From NCBI RefSeq assembly GCF_015245355.1, contig NZ_CP063311.1, positions 2,381,309 through 2,445,308 on the forward strand: DNA of 64,000 nt. The letters are read 5' to 3'. The notes under the pieces were generated by a model. It had not been told where the DNA came from. It did not search any database and saw nothing but the letters and a program-made list of their open reading frames with translations. The DNA comes from Anabaenopsis elenkinii CCIBt3563 (GTDB taxonomy: Bacteria > Cyanobacteriota > Cyanobacteriia > Cyanobacteriales > Nostocaceae). Shown here piece after piece: positions 55,146 through 64,000 of this stretch (position 1 is its first letter; the number at the start of each line of letters is the position of its first letter). The position numbers were made by a program, and so were the translations under genes.

Positions 55146-57077
55146 TTAAGAGTCCATCTCAGCTAATTCTAACCAGCGTTCTGTAGCTATATCAATGGAC
55201 TGCTTGAGGTTTTCTACCTGTTCATAGAGTTTTTGGACTTGGGTGTAATTCCCCCCAGACACACTGATTAAGGCTTTCTCCGCTTCCGCTTTCTCTGATT
55301 CTAAATTAGCAATTTTAACTTCTAACTCCTCAAATTCCCGCTTTTCCCAATTTGACAATCGGCGACGCTTTTTATTTTCCGTCACTGTAGATGAACTGGT
55401 AACTGTGGGTGTTGTTGCTGGTTTTTCAGTCACATTGGCTGCTTGCTGTTGCTTTTCTAGATCCTCTTGTGCTTTTTTATAATCTAGATAAACTGAGTAA
55501 TTACCGGGATATTGTCTGAGATTACCACCCTCCTCTAAGACAAAAATACTATCTACAGTCCGATCTAAAAAGTAGCGATCGTGAGAAACTGCAATTACAC
55601 ACCCAGCAAAATCTTCTAAATAATCTTCTAGCACCGCCAATGTTTGCACATCTAAATCATTGGTTGGTTCATCTAAAATCAACACATTCGGCGCACCAAT
55701 AAGAATTCGCAGCAAAAATAAACGGCGTTTTTCACCCCCAGATAATTTATAAATTGGTGCGTACTGCTGGTTTCCAGGAAACAGGAATCGCTCCAACATT
55801 TGCGCCGCCGAAATCTGGGTACCGTCGGCGATTTTGACAAATTCCCCCTCTTCTTTGATGTAGTCAATCACCCGCTGATTTTCATCTACCGCTGTGAGTA
55901 ACTCTTCAGAATGCTGGTCAAAATAGCCAATGTGAACTGTAGCGCCAATTTCCACACTACCGGAATCTGGTTGAATCCTCCCGGTAATTATATCCATTAA
56001 AGTAGATTTACCAGTACCATTAGGGCCAATAATCCCGATCCTGTCTTCTGGACTAAATTCATAGGTGAAATTATTAATCAGGGTGCGACCATCATAGCCC
56101 TTAGATATATTATTTAATTCAATCACCTTTTTACCAAGGCGGCGGCTAACTGTGGAAATCTCCACTTTACCTTGAAGCTGTTTAAATTCAGTTTCCCGCA
56201 TCGCTTCAATGCGTTGGATTCTGGCTTTTTGTTTAGTGCTTCTGGCTTTTGGACCGCGTTTTAACCATTCTAATTCTCGACGTAATACACCTTGATGTTT
56301 ACGTTGGCTACTCATGGCGGACTCTTGGGCTAAAGCTTTCTTTTCCAGGTAATATGAATAATTACCTGCATAGGTGTAAACATCACCTCTGTCTATTTCA
56401 ATAATCCGGTTTGTGACCTGATCTAGGAAATAGCGATCGTGAGTGATCAACAACAGCGTACCACGAAAGCGATTTAAATAACTTTGCAGCCATTCCACAG
56501 ACAGTGCATCTAAATGGTTAGTGGGTTCATCCATCAGTAAAACGTCTGGTTCCGATAGTAAAGCTGTAGCTAAAGCAATGCGCTTGCGATATCCTCCTGA
56601 TAAAGTCCCAACCACCGCGTTAAAGTCAGAAATTCCTAACTTAGTTAAAATGATTTTGGCCTTGGTTTCCAGATCCCAAGCGCCGGTAGTTTCCATCCGT
56701 TGCATTACACTAGACAAGCGGGACATCAGCTGACTATCTTCTGGATGATGAACAATTTGCTCAGATAGTTCCTCATACTCACGAACTAAAGCCAGGTGTT
56801 GGCCGCTATCGGCAAAAATTTGCTCTAAAACTGTGTAGTTCTCGTTTACATCTGGTTGTTGGGGTAAGTAAATTACCTTTGCACCAGCACTAAAAGTAAT
56901 CTGTCCACTATCAATTGATTCTAATCCGGCAATCATTTTTAACAAAGTTGATTTACCAGAGCCATTAGTACCAATTAAGCCCACTTTATCAGTAGCATCT
57001 AAACTAAAACTGGCATCTTTTAAAATTTCCTTGATGCCAAAATCTTTTTTAACTGATTGTAATGTAATTATACTCAT
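55146..57077 (-). CDS. ABC-F family ATPase, Uup-like
   Basis: A 643-residue soluble twin ABC protein with no membrane domain: Walker A GTNGSGKST (36-44), LSGGYRKRIA, the linker with long helices and QRKHQGVLRRELEWLKRG, the second Walker A GPNGTGKST, and LSGGEKRRL. The C-terminal 75 residues form a Lys/Glu-rich coiled coil (about 570-643) that may bind DNA or the ribosome as in Uup. ABC-F proteins act on ribosomes; the exact task is unknown. Confidence 0.88.
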   Translation of the reverse strand: MSIITLQSVKKDFGIKEILKDASFSLDATDKVGLIGTNGSGKSTLLKMIAGLESIDSGQITFSAGAKVIYLPQQPDVNENYTVLEQIFADSGQHLALVREYEELSEQIVHHPEDSQLMSRLSSVMQRMETTGAWDLETKAKIILTKLGISDFNAVVGTLSGGYRKRIALATALLSEPDVLLMDEPTNHLDALSVEWLQSYLNRFRGTLLLITHDRYFLDQVTNRIIEIDRGDVYTYAGNYSYYLEKKALAQESAMSSQRKHQGVLRRELEWLKRGPKARSTKQKARIQRIEAMRETEFKQLQGKVEISTVSRRLGKKVIELNNISKGYDGRTLINNFTYEFSPEDRIGIIGPNGTGKSTLMDIITGRIQPDSGSVEIGATVHIGYFDQHSEELLTAVDENQRVIDYIKEEGEFVKIADGTQISAAQMLERFLFPGNQQYAPIYKLSGGEKRRLFLLRILIGAPNVLILDEPTNDLDVQTLAVLEDYLEDFAGCVIAVSHDRYFLDRTVDSIFVLEEGGNLRQYPGNYSVYLDYKKAQEDLEKQQQAANVTEKPATTPTVTSSSTVTENKKRRRLSNWEKREFEELEVKIANLESEKAEAEKALISVSGGNYTQVQKLYEQVENLKQSIDIATERWLELAEMDS

Positions 57078-57128
57078 AAAAATTAATCATTATAATTAAA
57101 TTATTTTGCTATTATAATTATAATAATC

Positions 57129-57161
57129 ATAATATCATCATAATATCATCATAATATCATC
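57129..57161. repeat. 11 bp tandem repeat
   Basis: Three perfect copies of ATAATATCATC, then a decayed fourth, upstream of the ABC-F start. Confidence 0.8.
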
Positions 57162-57259
57162 ATAAATATTGTGGGGTAGGGATTCCTGCTTACCCTGTGC
57201 CTACCTACTCCCATCAAATTCTCTGTATCCAGGACTAAAGTCCTCACTACAAACCTGAT

Positions 57260-57676
57260 CTAAGCAAACAAATCCAGGGGCAAATGTCCATACAGTTCGT
57301 TAATTCCCCCCTCATGGTAGGATTGACAAGAAATTAACACCCCCCGATGATGTCCCGCATAGGAATCTAGATAACATAAACCATTTTTGCCATTTAATTT
57401 GATATAAACAGGCCCTTCTGGTGTTGGTAAATTACTGGGGGCTTCATAGCCAAAAGCATAGGAATAAGTTGTCATCGCCAGTATCCCATCCTCAGCTGTA
57501 TCAGCACAGATTCCCAAGATTTGGTAGTCGGAAATACTAGTTACTAAAATTAAAGCCCGACGCACTAAAGCTGCTTCTGAAGGTTTGAGGATAGGTGCTA
57601 TATCTAAGCAGTTGAATTTATTCAGAATTTTTTTGGCTTCTGAAACCGTGAGATTTTGGTGGTTGGGAGTTGACAT
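57260..57676 (-). CDS. DUF1824 family protein
   Basis: 138 residues. Cyanobacterial family of unknown function: LTVSEAKKILNKFNCLDIAP, SDYQILGICADTAEDG, GPVYIKLNGKNGLCYLDSYAGHHRGVLISCQS. No signal or membrane segment. Length typical. Cytoplasmic alpha/beta fold. Confidence 0.82.
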   Translation of the reverse strand: MSTPNHQNLTVSEAKKILNKFNCLDIAPILKPSEAALVRRALILVTSISDYQILGICADTAEDGILAMTTYSYAFGYEAPSNLPTPEGPVYIKLNGKNGLCYLDSYAGHHRGVLISCQSYHEGGINELYGHLPLDLFA

Positions 57677-57767
57677 AACTTAGTTTCTTATGTTCTGGTT
57701 GAATTTTACTAGTGGTGTGTGTGAGGTGGGTATAGCCCACCCCGCTATAATTAACGTGAAATACTCC

Positions 57768-57794
57768 TAGACTGTACTCTTGGAGTACAGTCTA
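57768..57794. repeat. perfect 12 bp inverted repeat
   Basis: TAGACTGTACTC and GAGTACAGTCTA with a 3 nt spacer, between DUF1824 and the prohibitin gene. No T run on either side; could be a two-way terminator or operator. Confidence 0.5.
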
Positions 57795-57933
57795 AGCTTC
57801 CAAGAAAATCCGGTGATCTGCTTGCAGCAGCGCTGGCGTTATCGCTTAGGAGACTCTTGGCTTGAAGAAGGGAATACCCTACCGCTCTATTTCTGATATT
57901 TATCCATGGATTATGGTCACGATCTAGACTGGA

Positions 57934-58854
57934 TTATGATTTTTCGGAAACATTTCCCAGATTGAAAATAAAGGGTACACCGCCTTTGGCTTCACCACCC
58001 ATAACGAGAACTTTCGGCATTTGAGCGCCGCCAGTTCTCCAAGCTTCAATTGCTTCTTTTTGCAGAACTAACTCTCCCCCTTGGGCTTTGAGGGTTTCTG
58101 CTAAAAGTCTTTGAGCCTCCGCTTTACCTTTAGCGCGATTAACATCTGCTTGCGCTTCTTGTTCCGCTTCTCGTGCTACATAAACGGCTCTTTGAGCCCG
58201 TTGTTCAGCTATTTGTTTTTCCTCTACCGCCCTGGCAAACTCCGGTGAGAAATTCAAGTCAACTACACTAGTGTCTAAAACTATTATCCCATATTTAGCC
58301 AAGCGATCGCCCAAGGCTAGATCAAAATCTTCTTTTAATTCACTTCTTTTGGTAATTGCTTCTTCTACCGTTCTTCTGGCGGCCGCGATTTTAAACGCTT
58401 CCTGTGTTTGCGGCGCAATGATTTTGGAAACAATATTTGCTAAAGTTCCTTGTCTTCTTCTCACCTCCACTACCTGCGCCGGATCAAGGCGAAAGTTAAT
58501 CGCAAATCTTGCAGATAAATTTTGCAAATCCTTGGTAGAACTTTCCGCAGGGACTTCAAACTTTTGTACTGTCAAATCATACACATCTACTACTGATATC
58601 AGTGGTGGTTTAATGTGAATACCTTCTAGTAGCGCCCCATCTCTAGCTTTACCTAAGATGCTGATGACTCCTGCTTGTCCTGGACTGAGAATCACAAAGG
58701 AATTTACGCCGACAAGCACAACCAGTGCTAATACAATACCCAAAACTGTAGTTTGCCAATTTCCTAATTGCTGACTTTTCAAGGTTTGATCTCCTTTTGC
58801 ATCTTTAGGTAACTTATGTACTATGGTGACACGTGCAACTTTTAAGCTAATCAA
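57934..58854 (-). CDS. prohibitin-family SPFH membrane protein
   Basis: A 306-residue protein with one N-terminal TM helix (about 35-55) and an SPFH domain: SPGQAGVISILGKARDG, GIHIKPPLISVVDVYDLTVQKFEV. A long coiled coil follows (EEKQIAEQRAQRAVYVAREAEQEAQADVNRAKGKAEAQ region, about 215-265). Prohibitins form ring scaffolds that hold membrane proteases such as FtsH. It is complete and normal in length. Confidence 0.87.
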   Translation of the reverse strand: MISLKVARVTIVHKLPKDAKGDQTLKSQQLGNWQTTVLGIVLALVVLVGVNSFVILSPGQAGVISILGKARDGALLEGIHIKPPLISVVDVYDLTVQKFEVPAESSTKDLQNLSARFAINFRLDPAQVVEVRRRQGTLANIVSKIIAPQTQEAFKIAAARRTVEEAITKRSELKEDFDLALGDRLAKYGIIVLDTSVVDLNFSPEFARAVEEKQIAEQRAQRAVYVAREAEQEAQADVNRAKGKAEAQRLLAETLKAQGGELVLQKEAIEAWRTGGAQMPKVLVMGGEAKGGVPFIFNLGNVSEKS

Positions 58855-58859
58855 AGCGA

Positions 58860-59429
58860 TTAAACTAGATTAACTACGGCATCCGTCAATTCTGACTCCT
58901 CAGAAAGCACGATAGAATCATGCGTCACGGTGAAGGCAGTTGCTTGCAAAGCACGTAATAAAATATTACGTGCGCCATTCACATCACGATAGACCTGAAT
59001 TCCGCAATGTGGGCATTTAAAAATTTTGTTTCCACCTAATTTATGGTGAATATGACCGCAGTTACCACATGTTTTTGATGTATATGATTCGTTGCAAAGA
59101 ACGACTATTACACCTTTTCTTTGTGCAGCTTGTTTAAGATGTTGCTCAAATTTGTAATGGGAAAGAGTCAGCATTTGCCGTACAGACTTACTGTTGATTT
59201 TGCGTTTCTTCCCGCTACGTTTTTTCATCACCATTTGACTAGAATCAAAGGTTGGTAAGTAAATTACTTTGTATGCATTAACAAGCAAGTTAACAGCTTT
59301 ATTATGCAAATCTTTAATTAAATTCTGAATTCTTTCTCTTACACGATTAGCAGCAATACGCATCTTTCTACGTTTACGGCATCTTGTTTTGGTAGAACGG
59401 CTGATGAGATTATCAAGGTGCTGACACAA
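58860..59429 (-). pseudogene. tnpB: TnpB (IS607/IS605 OrfB) C-terminal fragment
   Basis: 189 residues equal to the C-terminal half of a TnpB nuclease: the bridge helix and LPTFDSSQMV (first RuvC acid region), LCNESYTSKTC (glutamate), the CGNCG...CPHCG zinc ribbon and DVNGARN (last RuvC acid). The N-terminal half is gone; the only start is TTG. Directly upstream, in another frame, lies the front of a serine recombinase, so an internal deletion has joined the two ends of one element. As a truncated enzyme it should be inactive as an RNA-guided nuclease. Confidence 0.8.
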
Positions 59430-59659
59430 TCTTTTTCAGCCTCTGGGTATCTCGTGCGCAAGTGTTCAAGTTGTCGTTGCAAATAGTCTTGCTGGGAATG
59501 AGTCGATACTCGTCCATAGCAAATAGTTTTAATTGTCCTGGGTATTCCCCCGATTTTTTCGACTTGTTCGAGAATGAACCGCCTTTGACCTCCTGGTGTA
59601 CGGATTGCTTTAAGCTTGCCTTCGTCTTCCCATCTCCTTTGGTGATCTGTATTTAGGCA
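59429..59659 (-). pseudogene. IS607-type serine recombinase (TnpA) fragment
   Basis: On the minus strand an open frame reads RRWEDEGKLKAIRTPGGQRRF (a MerR-like helix-turn-helix wing) and then ICYGRVSTHSQQDYLQRQLEHL, the catalytic-serine start of a small resolvase. It lacks the first 15 or so residues (a stop lies before 59659) and everything after about residue 80, where it meets the TnpB fragment out of frame. This defines the element as IS607-family, not IS605. Confidence 0.75.
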
Positions 59660-59839
59660 TCATTATAGGCATCAACTTGGCTGAATCCATACCTAATCAT
59701 ACATTAATTGCCATGGCAGTTGATCTGCTAGTTCAGCAGCAGAATTTTACCATTGGTTAGTTTGCTGTTCAAGATGTCTTTGGACAATTATTATTTGAAT
59801 TTTAGAATCATTTTTAGGATATTGCCACCAGTTGCTCAC

Positions 59840-59934
59840 AACCGTCAACCGTCAACCGTGGTCGGTGAGCGAAGTCGATAGCGATAGCGTGGCGTTAGCC
59901 ATACCGTCAACCGTCAACCGTCAACAGTCAACAT
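59840..59934 (+). repeat. CCGTCAA heptamer tract interrupted by a REP-like unit
   Basis: CCGTCAACCGTCAACCGT, then the REP-like unit at 59861-59906, then more CCGTCAA repeats. The REP-like unit (CGGTATGGCTAACGCCACGC core on the minus strand) seems to have inserted into the heptamer tract. Confidence 0.75.
59861..59906 (-). repeat. REP-like palindromic unit
   Basis: Nearly the same 46-48 bp unit as 46114-46161 and in the same orientation. Confidence 0.75.
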
Positions 59935-60032
59935 CTGAATGTTTGGCTGTGGTGGTGAGGTTTTTGCAGTTTTGGTGACAACCTGGTGTATGATAGGTTT
60001 CACGTACTAGGCGCACCAGGAGCAGAGAGTTT

Positions 60033-60467
60033 ATGATGTTTGGTAGTGGTGGCGCGGTTTCCCATAATAGCAAGTGGCGTGTTGAGTTGGATAGGTTTGT
60101 TAGGGATAATCACCGCGATTTGGCGGCTGTTTTTTGGGGGTTGTGGTTACAAAATGGTAATCAGCAGGGTATCCTGGGTATTGATTTACAGCCTAGTCCC
60201 CATTTTGTTTATTGTCCTCAAGGGGCGATTGAAGTTTTAAATGAGAAGGTGGAAAATCGTCTCCAGGAAATTTTGGGAATTATTGACCATCATGATCCTG
60301 AGGTGGAAGTGTTGATGATTGCAATTGGTAAGGGTGAACTGAAGTTGATTCAGTTTGCGCCTGAACCTCCCCCCCCGGTTTGTTTTGCACAGGTGGGTAA
60401 GGATGTGAATGAGTTATTAGATTTGTTGGAAGGAAAGTTAAATGAGGTGGAGTTTTTATTAAGCTGA
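60033..60467 (+). CDS. conserved cyanobacterial protein, CcmS-like
   Basis: 144 residues: WRVELDRFVRDNHRDLAAVFWGLWLQNG, GILGIDLQPSPHFVYCP, and the proline tail FAPEPPPPVCFAQVG. From memory this pattern fits the beta-carboxysome assembly chaperone CcmS of Nostocales, which aids ccmK shell assembly; no carboxysome genes are near, so I leave the symbol open. A second ATG three bases in is equally possible. Cytoplasmic, no signal. Confidence 0.55.
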   Translation: MMFGSGGAVSHNSKWRVELDRFVRDNHRDLAAVFWGLWLQNGNQQGILGIDLQPSPHFVYCPQGAIEVLNEKVENRLQEILGIIDHHDPEVEVLMIAIGKGELKLIQFAPEPPPPVCFAQVGKDVNELLDLLEGKLNEVEFLLS

Positions 60468-60500
60468 GTTAGCAGTGAGGTTTTATTGCTCTCCCTCTAT

Positions 60501-60891
60501 GAGGATGTTTGGAAAGTATTAAACAGGTAATTTTTATATTAGGGAACAGGGAGCACCGGAGCAGGGAACAGGGAGCACCGGAGCACCGGAGCAGGGAATG
60601 GGGGACACACAAAAAACAATAAAATCCAGTCCCCTCCCCTGACAAGGACAAGACTTGGTGGACAAGGTGGACAAGGTGACAAGGGAGAAAAACAGTACAA
60701 AGTCTGTATTTTTAGTAAGAAAAATAGCCCCTTAAAAGACCATTGTCCGTATAAAATCTTCCTTGTCCACTTTCCTTCCTTGTCTTCCTAGTCTTGCCTT
60801 CACAGATCATATTAAAAACCTACCCTTGCAAGGAGAGGGTGGGGTGAAACAATAGTTGATACACTAATCATGACTTATCAAACATCCTCTC
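60501..60891 (-). repeat. MITE-like repeat, copy 7, with internal insertion
   Basis: 391 bp from GAGGATGTTTGGAAAGT to AAACATCCTCT. The core hairpin is split by the same roughly 175 bp insertion as copies 3 and 8 (about 60650-60824, here in reverse). As far as copy 8 can be read (about 300 bp), its reverse complement is identical to it, including the variant ACCAAGTCTTGTCCTTGTC that copy 3 lacks. It lies 62 bp before the XPB-like gene. Confidence 0.85.
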
Positions 60892-60952
60892 AGGGGCTTT
60901 CACGCTCCCGCCAAGTTCTGGTAACCTAGCTTGTAAATCAAGTTCATATGTA

Positions 60953-62521
60953 ATGGCTCGCACACCCACCCTACAATTTAACCGAGGTACTTTAATTTTA
61001 CATCCACCACCACGGGGTAAAGGGTGGATGGATTACGCCACATGGGATGATAGAGTCGAAAAGTTTCGGATTCCCGCGATTAATTATCGCCCTGTGGTGG
61101 AAGCACTCCAAGGGGAGGGGGTATATTTTATTGATGAAGCTAAGGAATTTTACCCGGTGGATTTAATCCCCAGTTTAGAAATGGAGCCTTACCCCCACCA
61201 AATTGAAGCCTTAACCGCTTGGAAATTGGGGGGTAGACAGGGGGTTGTAGTTCTCCCCACGGCGGCGGGAAAGACTTATTTAGCACAAATGGCGATGCAA
61301 TCCACACCCCGCACCACCCTAATTGTAGTGCCGACTCTGGATTTAATGCATCAGTGGTATGCTCATTTAGTGGCGGCGTTTCCTGATGCTGAGGTGGGTT
61401 TGTTGGGGGGTGGTTCGGGCGATCGCACGGCGATTTTAGTGGCGACCTATGATAGTGCGGCAATTCATGCGGAAAGTTTAGGCAATAAATATGCTTTAAT
61501 AATTTTTGATGAATGTCATCACTTACCCACAGACTTTGGGCGGGTAATAGCTGAGTATTCTATTGCTCCTTATCGGTTAGGACTCTCAGCTACACCGGAA
61601 CGTACCGATGGGAAACACGCTGATTTAAATATACTCATTGGCCCAGAAGTCTATCGCAAACGCGCTGAGGATTTAGCGGGGGGTGCTTTAGCTCACCATG
61701 AAATTGTACATATTAAAGTGACCTTATCCCAGCAGGAGCGAGAACGATACAACCAGTTAATTCAAACCCGTAACGACTTTTTACGCCAGTCTAAAATTTC
61801 CCTGGGGAGTATTCAAGGTTGGCAAATGTTTGTGAAAATGAGTGGGCGATCGCCTGCAGGTCGTAGAGCCATGTTAGCACACCGGGAGGCGAAAAATATT
61901 GCTTTAGGTACTGATGGCAAGTTGCGAATTTTAGCCGACCTATTAGCCCAACACTTCCCGGAGCGGATTTTAATCTTTACAGCGGATAATACCACAGTAT
62001 ATAGAATTTCCCAACAGTTATTAATTCCCGCCATTACCCATCAAACTCCCGTCAAAGAGCGCCACGAAATTCTCACCAAGTTTCGAGAGGGTGAGTATAA
62101 TACCTTGGTAGCTTCCCATGTCTTAAATGAGGGGGTTGATGTTCCCGCTGCTTCCGTAGCCATTATTTTATCCGGTACTGGTTCCACCAGGGAGTATATA
62201 CAGCGTTTGGGTAGGGTGTTAAGAAAGGGGAATGTAGCTAATAAACAGGCGATTTTATATGAAGTAGTAGCCGAAGATACCAGCGAAGAGGGAACCTCCG
62301 CCAGACGCAGGGGAGTGGAGAACTACAACCAAAGCAGGGAAAAACACCCGGAAAACAAGGGTAATTTACGGGTAATTTATGGCGGTGGTCAAAGTAGAGT
62401 CCCCAAAGCAGCAGAACAGTTAGACATTAAATATTCAACAGAGCAGGGAAATGTTACCGACGGATTTACTGAGTCATCGCCAGAACGGAGAGGAAATCAT
62501 TCCCAAGAGATTGAAGATTGA
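60953..62521 (+). CDS. XPB/Rad25-type superfamily 2 helicase
   Basis: A 522-residue SF2 helicase: a short N-terminal region with GVYFIDEAKEFYPVD, Walker A PTAAGKT (102-108), DECH (186-189), LSATPERTDG, then the second RecA lobe with HVLNEGVDVPAASVAI and QRLGRVLRKG (arginine fingers). It resembles archaeal/bacterial XPB, which opens DNA with the nuclease Bax1. The next gene, a DUF790/Bax1-type protein, overlaps its last 71 bases, so translation is surely coupled. Probably DNA repair or recombination; a defence use is possible. Confidence 0.87.
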   Translation: MARTPTLQFNRGTLILHPPPRGKGWMDYATWDDRVEKFRIPAINYRPVVEALQGEGVYFIDEAKEFYPVDLIPSLEMEPYPHQIEALTAWKLGGRQGVVVLPTAAGKTYLAQMAMQSTPRTTLIVVPTLDLMHQWYAHLVAAFPDAEVGLLGGGSGDRTAILVATYDSAAIHAESLGNKYALIIFDECHHLPTDFGRVIAEYSIAPYRLGLSATPERTDGKHADLNILIGPEVYRKRAEDLAGGALAHHEIVHIKVTLSQQERERYNQLIQTRNDFLRQSKISLGSIQGWQMFVKMSGRSPAGRRAMLAHREAKNIALGTDGKLRILADLLAQHFPERILIFTADNTTVYRISQQLLIPAITHQTPVKERHEILTKFREGEYNTLVASHVLNEGVDVPAASVAIILSGTGSTREYIQRLGRVLRKGNVANKQAILYEVVAEDTSEEGTSARRRGVENYNQSREKHPENKGNLRVIYGGGQSRVPKAAEQLDIKYSTEQGNVTDGFTESSPERRGNHSQEIED

Positions 62522-63671
62522 TCGCCATAGTTTGGAGTTAGCGCAGGAGTTAATTAAGTGTTTTGAGGAAGCGCGGGGTAAGTCTGTAGGGTTCCTAGAA
62601 AGTCAACTGTTAGACCTAGAGGGAGACGGGACAGATTACCGAGTCAAGCGGGGGTTAGGTTATATTCTCAAAAGCAGTTTCTGTACCTTTGAGGTAGTCA
62701 GTCCCCTAGAACCACCCATGTTAAGAGAGCGGGTATTTAGTTTAGCCTCCCAGTCAGTTTGTAGTAGAGAATCAACCCAAATTATTTTAACCAGAATTGC
62801 CGATGAACTGAGTCAGCAACTGCAAAGAGAAGTTTTATGGGAGCAAGTCCGAGATGGGTTATATGCTGATTTGAATGAAAATAAGATTTTAACGAATTTT
62901 GATGCACCCACAGCCGTAGAATTATTAAATAGATATAACTTGTCTCAAGTCCAGGGAATCTTTTATAAAGCCAGTCAGTTAACTTTAAATGCTCATCGCA
63001 ATGTACCGGGGCAATATAAACTATTATTTCGTTATTTAAAATTGTTTCAACTGATGGCGTATATTGAGGGGGATGCAGACCACGGATTTACAATTACCGT
63101 TGACGGTCCGACCAGTTTATTTAGACCGAGTACAAGATATGGACTGGCGATCGCCAAATTAATTCCCGCCTTACTTCATGTGACTAAATGGAGTCTTTGC
63201 GCCACCTTACAGACCAGGGATATTAACACCCAAGAATGGAAAACCCGACGTTTTACCCTGAACTCTGAATGTGGGTTAGTCTCCCACTATTCCCCCGGTA
63301 AACCTTACGATAGTATGATCGAGTCATCCTTTGCCGAGAAATGGGATGTACTCAAAACCGATTGGGTATTAGAACGAGAAGTAGATTTAATTCCCATACC
63401 CGGTAGCGTCATGATTCCCGACTTTCGCCTAGTCCATCCTGATGGACGTGACTACTTACTAGAAATAGTTGGTTATTGGCGACCAGAATATTTACAAAAG
63501 AAATTTTATCAAGTGCGGCGTTCTGGATGTGAGAACTTAATTTTAGCCATTTCCGAAAGATTGAACCTAGAAAAAGCTGGAGTCAAATTAGATAACGTTC
63601 CGGCCAAAATAGTCTGGTTCAAAGATAAACTTTTACCCAAAGCCGTATTAACACTCATAGAGGATGTTTGA
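62451..63671 (+). CDS. DUF790/Bax1-type nuclease
   Basis: 406 residues, family of archaeal Bax1, the partner endonuclease of XPB. N-terminal DUF790 features (ESQLLDLEGDGTDYRVKRGLGYIL), central GQYKLLFRYLKLFQLMAYIEG, and a C-terminal nuclease core with ESSFAEKW, IPDFRLVHPDG and LLEIVGYW (E, D and E-x-Y acids). It starts inside the helicase gene. Its last residues (IEDV) and TGA stop are encoded by MITE copy 8, so a few C-terminal residues may have been swapped. The helicase-nuclease pairing is a known family association. Confidence 0.85.
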   Translation: MLPTDLLSHRQNGEEIIPKRLKIDRHSLELAQELIKCFEEARGKSVGFLESQLLDLEGDGTDYRVKRGLGYILKSSFCTFEVVSPLEPPMLRERVFSLASQSVCSRESTQIILTRIADELSQQLQREVLWEQVRDGLYADLNENKILTNFDAPTAVELLNRYNLSQVQGIFYKASQLTLNAHRNVPGQYKLLFRYLKLFQLMAYIEGDADHGFTITVDGPTSLFRPSTRYGLAIAKLIPALLHVTKWSLCATLQTRDINTQEWKTRRFTLNSECGLVSHYSPGKPYDSMIESSFAEKWDVLKTDWVLEREVDLIPIPGSVMIPDFRLVHPDGRDYLLEIVGYWRPEYLQKKFYQVRRSGCENLILAISERLNLEKAGVKLDNVPAKIVWFKDKLLPKAVLTLIEDV

Positions 63672-64000
63672 TAAGTCATGATTAGTGTATCAACTATTGT
63701 TTCACCCCACCCTCTCCTTGCAAGGGTAGGTTTTTAATATGATCTGTGAAGGCAAGACTAGGAAGACAAGGAAGGAAAGTGGACAAGGAAGATTTTATAC
63801 GGACAATGGTCTTTTAAGGGGCTATTTTTCTTACTAAAAATACAGACTTTGTACTGTTTTTCTCCCTTGTCACCTTGTCCACCTTGTCCACCAAGTCTTG
63901 TCCTTGTCAGGGGAGGGGACTGGATTTTATTGTTTTTTGTGTGTCCCCCATTCCCTGCTCCGGTGCTCCGGTGCTCCCTGTTCCCTGTTCCCTGTTCCCT
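63659..64000 (+). repeat. MITE-like repeat, copy 8, with internal insertion (runs off the window)
   Basis: AGAGGATGTTTGATAAGTC, then the split core with the roughly 175 bp insertion (about 63726-63900), the GACTGGATTTTATTG segment and GCTCCGGT/TTCCCTG units up to the edge. It is the inverted twin of copy 7, on the far side of the XPB-Bax1 genes. Confidence 0.85.

Noticed and set aside
57115..57172. Possible CRISPR array from regular short repeats
   Set aside because: Units are 11 bp, directly tandem, with no spacers and no cas genes in the window.
59840..59934. Possible CRISPR-like repeat-spacer pattern
   Set aside because: Heptamers are contiguous, interrupted only by one REP-like unit.
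61140..61463. 107-codon minus-strand ORF
   Set aside because: Shadow of the XPB-like helicase.

Overview
The window comes from the chromosome of a filamentous, heterocyst-forming cyanobacterium (Nostocales). The evidence is dense GCGATCGC (HIP1-type) octamers, short tandem heptamer repeats, and cyanobacterial marker genes: ycf34, cpcT, lrtA-type hpf, a long MgCh-H paralogue, LabA-like NYN and DUF1824. The left end also matches the heterocyst glycolipid island. No single species can be named from sequence alone.

Layout. 1-11455 is the heterocyst envelope glycolipid region. An hglE-like PKS start and a small conserved gene lie on the minus strand. A ParB-like gene with a decayed methylase domain follows. 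Then a plus-strand run reads hgdB-hgdC-hgdA-GT2-DUF2141-GT2-hglT (exporter subunits, epimerase, glycosyltransferases). 11546-20114 is an accessory block wedged before cpcT: a DUF1156 DNA methyltransferase, divergent from a three-gene operon of dynamin-like GTPase, one-pass membrane protein and a second dynamin-like GTPase. This block is the best candidate for an undescribed, possibly defence-related, system. 20434-24987 holds a TPR protein, cpcT, a phosphoesterase, tRNA-Cys and a desaturase-SDR fusion. 25079-26215 is a complete insertion sequence. 26323-28907 is a second devBC pair without devA. 29000-35205 is mostly housekeeping (K+ channel, argD, tsaB, ycf34, CCA-adding enzyme). 35613-45682 holds an usher-like beta-barrel lacking an export signal, a large hybrid histidine kinase and a short-form chelatase H subunit. 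46939-58854 is ordinary genome (LabA-like, holA, M50 protease, lipB, hpf, prxQ, ABC-F, DUF1824, prohibitin). 58860-59659 is a collapsed IS607-type element. 60953-63671 is an XPB-type helicase with a DUF790/Bax1-type nuclease.

Repeats are a major theme. At least eight copies of a roughly 150-390 bp MITE-like element have AGAGGATGTTT terminal inverted repeats and a GC-rich core hairpin. Several abut or overlap gene 3' ends and supply stop codons. Three copies carry the same roughly 175 bp internal insertion, and two of those three, virtually identical and in opposite orientation, bracket the XPB-Bax1 pair. Other dispersed repeats include a 46-48 bp palindromic REP-like unit, a roughly 95 bp repeat split by the insertion sequence, and heptamer tracts.

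Protein family calls rest on motifs read by eye. Statements about synteny with Anabaena sp. PCC 7120 are from memory and are labelled as inference.
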